Shown: positions 60,921 to 64,000 of the stretch, in pieces
Numbering within the stretch: the first letter of the stretch is position 1
Layout: each line of letters begins with the position of its first letter
From: Flavobacterium reichenbachii
GTDB taxonomy: Bacteria > Bacteroidota > Bacteroidia > Flavobacteriales > Flavobacteriaceae
Assembly (NCBI RefSeq): GCF_002217435.1
Contig: NZ_MUHF01000021.1
Coordinates: forward strand, 195,303-259,302
Length of the DNA: 64,000 nt
Reading direction: 5' to 3'
Notes under the pieces: model-generated
The model's input: the letters and a program-made list of their open reading frames with translations, nothing else
The model's database searches: none
What the model was told of the DNA's origin: nothing
Position numbers and translations under genes: made by a program

Positions 60921-62019
60921 ATGACAACGACCGAACAAATTAAAGGTATTGTGGAGCGCCTTGGTGCGTTGAGGAGGTATCTTTGACGTTGATGCCAAAC
61001 TAATTGAAATTGCAAACGAAGAAGAAAAAACATTTGCACCCGACTTTTGGAACAATGCAAAAGAAGCAGAACTTATTGTAAAAAACCTGAGAAACAAGAA
61101 AAAATGGATTGAAGATTACAATAAAGCCATCGAACTTACAGATGAATTGCAGCTGGCGCACGATTTTTACAAAGAAGGAGAACTTTCTACAGAAGAATTA
61201 GACGAACATTACAACACAACACAGCTGCATATCGAAAACATCGAGTTTAAAAATATGCTTTCTGATGAAGGTGACAGCCTAAGTGCCGTTCTTCAGATTA
61301 CTGCCGGAGCCGGAGGAACAGAAAGTTGTGACTGGGCCGGAATGCTGATGCGTATGTATATGATGTGGGGCGAAAGTTACGGTTACAAAATAAAAGAACT
61401 AAACTTTCAAGCTGGTGATGTTGCGGGAATTAAAACCGTTACACTGGAGTTTGAAGGCGATTATTCTTTTGGCTATTTAAAAGGAGAAAATGGCGTACAT
61501 CGTCTGGTGCGTATTTCGCCTTTTGACAGTAATGCTAAACGCCATACTTCATTTGCATCTGTTTACGTTTATCCGCTTGTTGATGACAGTATTGAAATTG
61601 AAATTAATCCTGCCGATATCGAAATTACAACCTCACGATCAAGCGGTGCGGGAGGACAAAATGTGAATAAGGTTGAAACCAAAGTACAATTGGTGCACAA
61701 ACCAACCGGAATCCAGATTCAATGTTCAGAAACACGTTCGCAGCAAGACAACAGACAGCGTGCCATGCAGATGTTACGTTCTCAGTTGTACGAAATCGAA
61801 TTAAAAAAACAACAAGCACAGCGAGCAGATATTGAAGCTGGAAAAATGAAAATCGAATGGGGTTCGCAAATTCGTAATTACGTTATGCAACCTTATAAAT
61901 TAGTAAAAGATGTTCGTACAGGTTACGAAACCAGTGATGTAGACGGCGTTATGAACGGAAATATTGACCCTTTCCTAAAAGCATTTTTGATGATGATGGG
62001 ACAAAAAGAGGAAGAATAA
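60921..62019 (+). CDS. prfB: Peptide chain release factor 2 with programmed +1 frameshift
   Basis: 365 residues when decoded with a frameshift. Codons 1-21 (ATG 60921) end at CTT followed by in-frame TGA (60984-60986). Skipping T60984 continues at GAC (60985) for 344 more codons. The context AGG-AGG-TAT-CTT-TGA-C is the classic autoregulatory site: RF2 shortage favours the shift. Peptide-release GGQ is in SGAGGQNVNKVETK and the stop-codon recognition SPF in RISPFDSNAKR, so it is RF2. An annotation starting at 61147 would lose the N-terminal domain. Confidence 0.96.
60969..60987 (+). promoter_or_regulatory. Programmed +1 frameshift site of prfB
   Basis: AGGAGG (60972-60977) lies three bases upstream of CTT-TGA-C (60981-60987). 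Spacing equals that of E. coli prfB. The AGGAGG acts as an internal Shine-Dalgarno sequence that pulls the reading frame forward. Confidence 0.95.
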
Positions 62020-62889
62020 ATGAATAAATATCTTAAAGGCTGCTTAGTATTTATCGGAATTATTATTTTGATCATTTTACTCTTGATTGGCTTGTTTTTG
62101 TGGTCCTCACATACAAAAATAAAAAATGCCGAAATTGATGGTATCAAATATTCTAAAGAATGCGATTCGGTGAATTTAGTTACTGAGCAGCCTGAGATTT
62201 CATTTGTTTATTTCAAAAGAAAAGAGATTGCTATTCTCAAGTTTCAAATACTGAGAGATGGAAAACTCATTCAGGACACTGTTATTAAAAATGGTTTTAT
62301 AAAAAGAACCTATGACAGCGAAGATAAATCTATCAATATCCCGTATAAAATCTTTTTTAAAACAGATACAATCGTTGTAACTACAAACAACAAATTACAG
62401 TATTATATTTCTGGCTATCACCATTATGCCTATTTACATTATGGAATGTTTGGTTATCTAGGAAGTCACGACTGCAGGTTTAATGGTGAAAACTGCATAA
62501 TAAATAATCAACAATCCATGTATGGTGCATTGATTAGAGAAGATGGCTGGATAAATCCTGAAATATCAAAACACATTCAGAAAATAAGTGTGTCTGACAG
62601 TATCAAATATTATAGTTTTGCTAAGAAATGCAGGATAAAGACAGAAGACGCTGAACATATCTTAAGAGAAAAAAGAAAAAATCTAACTCTTAGATCTACC
62701 TCAACTTATGGAATTGAAGTTGGTCCAAAAAATAGCTACTACATATTTGGAGAAGAAACAGAATCAGGAACACGTCCAAATGATTTAGTTCCCAGAAATC
62801 TTAAGCGTTATGTAATTAAAATAAATTGCGAAACCGGAGAATATAATCGTTATAAAGATTATCCTTTCGATGATAATACTATTTATTAA
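62020..62889 (+). CDS. Membrane-anchored hypothetical protein
   Basis: 289 residues starting directly after the prfB stop. Residues ~7-29 are a membrane helix (LVFIGIIILIILLLIGLFLW); the rest is a soluble, probably periplasmic domain with LQYYISGYHHYAYLHYGMFGYLG and conserved-looking Cys pairs (SHDCRFNGENC). No family recognised. Translation is likely coupled to prfB. Confidence 0.65.
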   Translation: MNKYLKGCLVFIGIIILIILLLIGLFLWSSHTKIKNAEIDGIKYSKECDSVNLVTEQPEISFVYFKRKEIAILKFQILRDGKLIQDTVIKNGFIKRTYDSEDKSINIPYKIFFKTDTIVVTTNNKLQYYISGYHHYAYLHYGMFGYLGSHDCRFNGENCIINNQQSMYGALIREDGWINPEISKHIQKISVSDSIKYYSFAKKCRIKTEDAEHILREKRKNLTLRSTSTYGIEVGPKNSYYIFGEETESGTRPNDLVPRNLKRYVIKINCETGEYNRYKDYPFDDNTIY

Positions 62890-62980
62890 ATTCGGTGAAT
62901 TGGACTTTTTACTCTCTGAAAAGAATCGTAACTTTACGGAACAACTGAATTTAATGCTTTTCTAAATTTAAATTATACTT

Positions 62981-63427
62981 ATGATAAAATGGGCAGACAT
63001 TATACATTTTTCTAATAAAGGAAATCCAACTCCTGACAAAAGAGTTGAGAAAACAGAAGAAGAATGGAAACAGATTTTAACTCCCGAAGAATTTCAAGTA
63101 ACGCGTTTAAAAGGCACTGAAAGATCTTTTAGCTCTGAATTGTGCAGCTTATTTGATCCGGGAATTTACGAATGCAAATGTTGCGGCACTGTACTTTTTG
63201 ATGCCAGCGAAAAATTTGAATCCGGAACAGGATGGCCTTCATTTACACAGCCATTAAAAGAAAATGCAATCGCTTATCATGCAGATAAATCATACGGAAT
63301 GATTCGTGTTGAAGTTGTATGCAATACCTGCGATGCACACTTAGGACATGTTTTTCCTGATGGCCCGGAGCCAAGCGGTCTGCGCTATTGTATTAATGCT
63401 GTTTCTCTTTCTAAAATAAAAGAGTAA
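62981..63427 (+). CDS. msrB: Peptide-methionine (R)-S-oxide reductase
   Basis: 148 residues. Zinc is held by two CxxC pairs (YECKCCGTVLF and VVCNTCDAHLGH). SGTGWPSFTQPL and the catalytic Cys137 in LRYCINAVSL are typical. No signal peptide, so it acts in the cytoplasm to repair oxidised methionine. A terminator follows. Confidence 0.96.
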   Translation: MIKWADIIHFSNKGNPTPDKRVEKTEEEWKQILTPEEFQVTRLKGTERSFSSELCSLFDPGIYECKCCGTVLFDASEKFESGTGWPSFTQPLKENAIAYHADKSYGMIRVEVVCNTCDAHLGHVFPDGPEPSGLRYCINAVSLSKIKE

Positions 63428-63445
63428 CTGAATTTTAATAACTAT

Positions 63446-63484
63446 CTAAAAGCGATTTATTTACAATAAATCGCTTTTTTTATT
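63446..63484 (+). terminator. Terminator of msrB
   Basis: AAAAGCGATTTAT / ATAAATCGCTTTT, perfect 13-bp stem with 5-nt loop and T tract. Confidence 0.9.
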
Positions 63485-64000
63485 TAAAAATCTTTTCAAA
63501 AATAAAAACCCGACATTTTTTTCTAAACTTTATCTTACTAATGTTTGTCTTATAAAATGTTAACTTGAAAAATTTAACAATAATCTATTTTTTGATAATG
63601 CTTTAGCTGCTCCATTTTACTTTGAAGATTAAAAAATCCTAATTAAAATTAACCTTTCAAAAAACAAAGAACAAAGAATCTCTTCTTGGCAGTTACATCA
63701 AAAAGAAAACAAACCAGCTGTAAAACTGGGAATTTACCGACTTTACACATAAATACACAACTGATAATCAAAAAGTTAAATTCCAAACTTATTTATTCTG
63801 TTATCACAATTTATAAGTTAGACGGATAATTTTTTTCAAAAACAAGAAGCTAAGGGATAAGTAGAATTTTTAGAAACAATTAATAATTCAATATTTTTAA
63901 TGTTAAATTAATAATGTTTAAATTGATATTTAAAAAAATATTTAAAAAACTTCAAAACAAGATTAGGTAATTCAAATCTAATTTATTTTATTTGGCAAAA
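63485..64000. other. Non-coding end of the window
   Basis: About 516 bp of very AT-rich sequence without a credible ORF. It is probably the promoter region of a gene beyond the window. I see no clear motif in it. Confidence 0.5.

Noticed and set aside
60921..61147. prfB as a frameshifted pseudogene, or as a gene starting at 61147
   Set aside because: The AGGAGG-TAT-CTT-TGA-C context is the known programmed frameshift, and both frames join into a full-length RF2.

Overview
The window is chromosomal DNA of a Bacteroidota bacterium, almost certainly a Flavobacterium. The evidence is low GC, near absence of Shine-Dalgarno sequences before genes, promoters of the TTTG-N19-TAnnTTTG type, Bacteroidota-typical protein families (OstA-like, DUF349, secreted TonB_C proteins, Pit/DUF47 pair, a LamG protein with a sorting-domain-like tail) and dense intergenic minisatellites. 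It carries about 59 protein genes, including two very short ones. I saw no rRNA, tRNA, CRISPR array or intact insertion sequence.

Layout. 0-2 kb: end of cdsA, then psd, an acyl-CoA-binding protein and a lipoprotein superoxide dismutase. 2-13 kb: a lipoprotein alpha-amylase, an OstA-like protein, a class III aminotransferase, a TPR/TonB_C/aroE overlap operon, a barrel-like protein and a DUF349 protein. 13-23 kb: osmC, a TPR protein, gyrA, clpC, a fused RimB-RimK protein and a zinc alcohol dehydrogenase. 23-31.5 kb: DUF421, a PadR/HAAS/serine-hydrolase operon, a SUKH-HEAT protein, the DUF47-Pit phosphate pair and a histidine ammonia-lyase-like enzyme. 31.9-37 kb: the threonine operon thrABC, preceded by a 33-codon Thr/Ile-rich leader peptide that looks like a transcription attenuator. 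37-44 kb: an AT-rich accessory region with a three-gene cassette (DUF4238, HExxH protein, polytopic membrane protein), a gene bracketed by two REP/BIME-like repeats, an XRE regulator and several small unknown proteins. 44-49 kb: GNAT, Crp/Fnr, pectate lyase, a DUF3037/HipA-like pair and nnrD, with a tandemly duplicated repeat block. 49.5-63.4 kb: gcvT, tail-specific protease, yebC, a 25-residue membrane peptide gene, an HD hydrolase of SpoT/Mesh1 type, a LamG protein, a cysteine-synthase-like enzyme, oligopeptidase B, ybaB, threonine aldolase, prfB with its programmed +1 frameshift, an unknown membrane-anchored protein and msrB.

Most genes are housekeeping. The most interesting points are the thr leader; the intact internal AGGAGG of prfB in a lineage that does not use Shine-Dalgarno initiation; the RimB-RimK fusion; the 25-residue peptide gene with its own promoter-like box and a very strong terminator; the 37.1-39.5 kb cassette of unknown function; palindromic operators in front of padR, osmC and the pectate lyase; and at least six families of short intergenic repeats. 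All functional statements come from motif recognition by eye; no database search was run.
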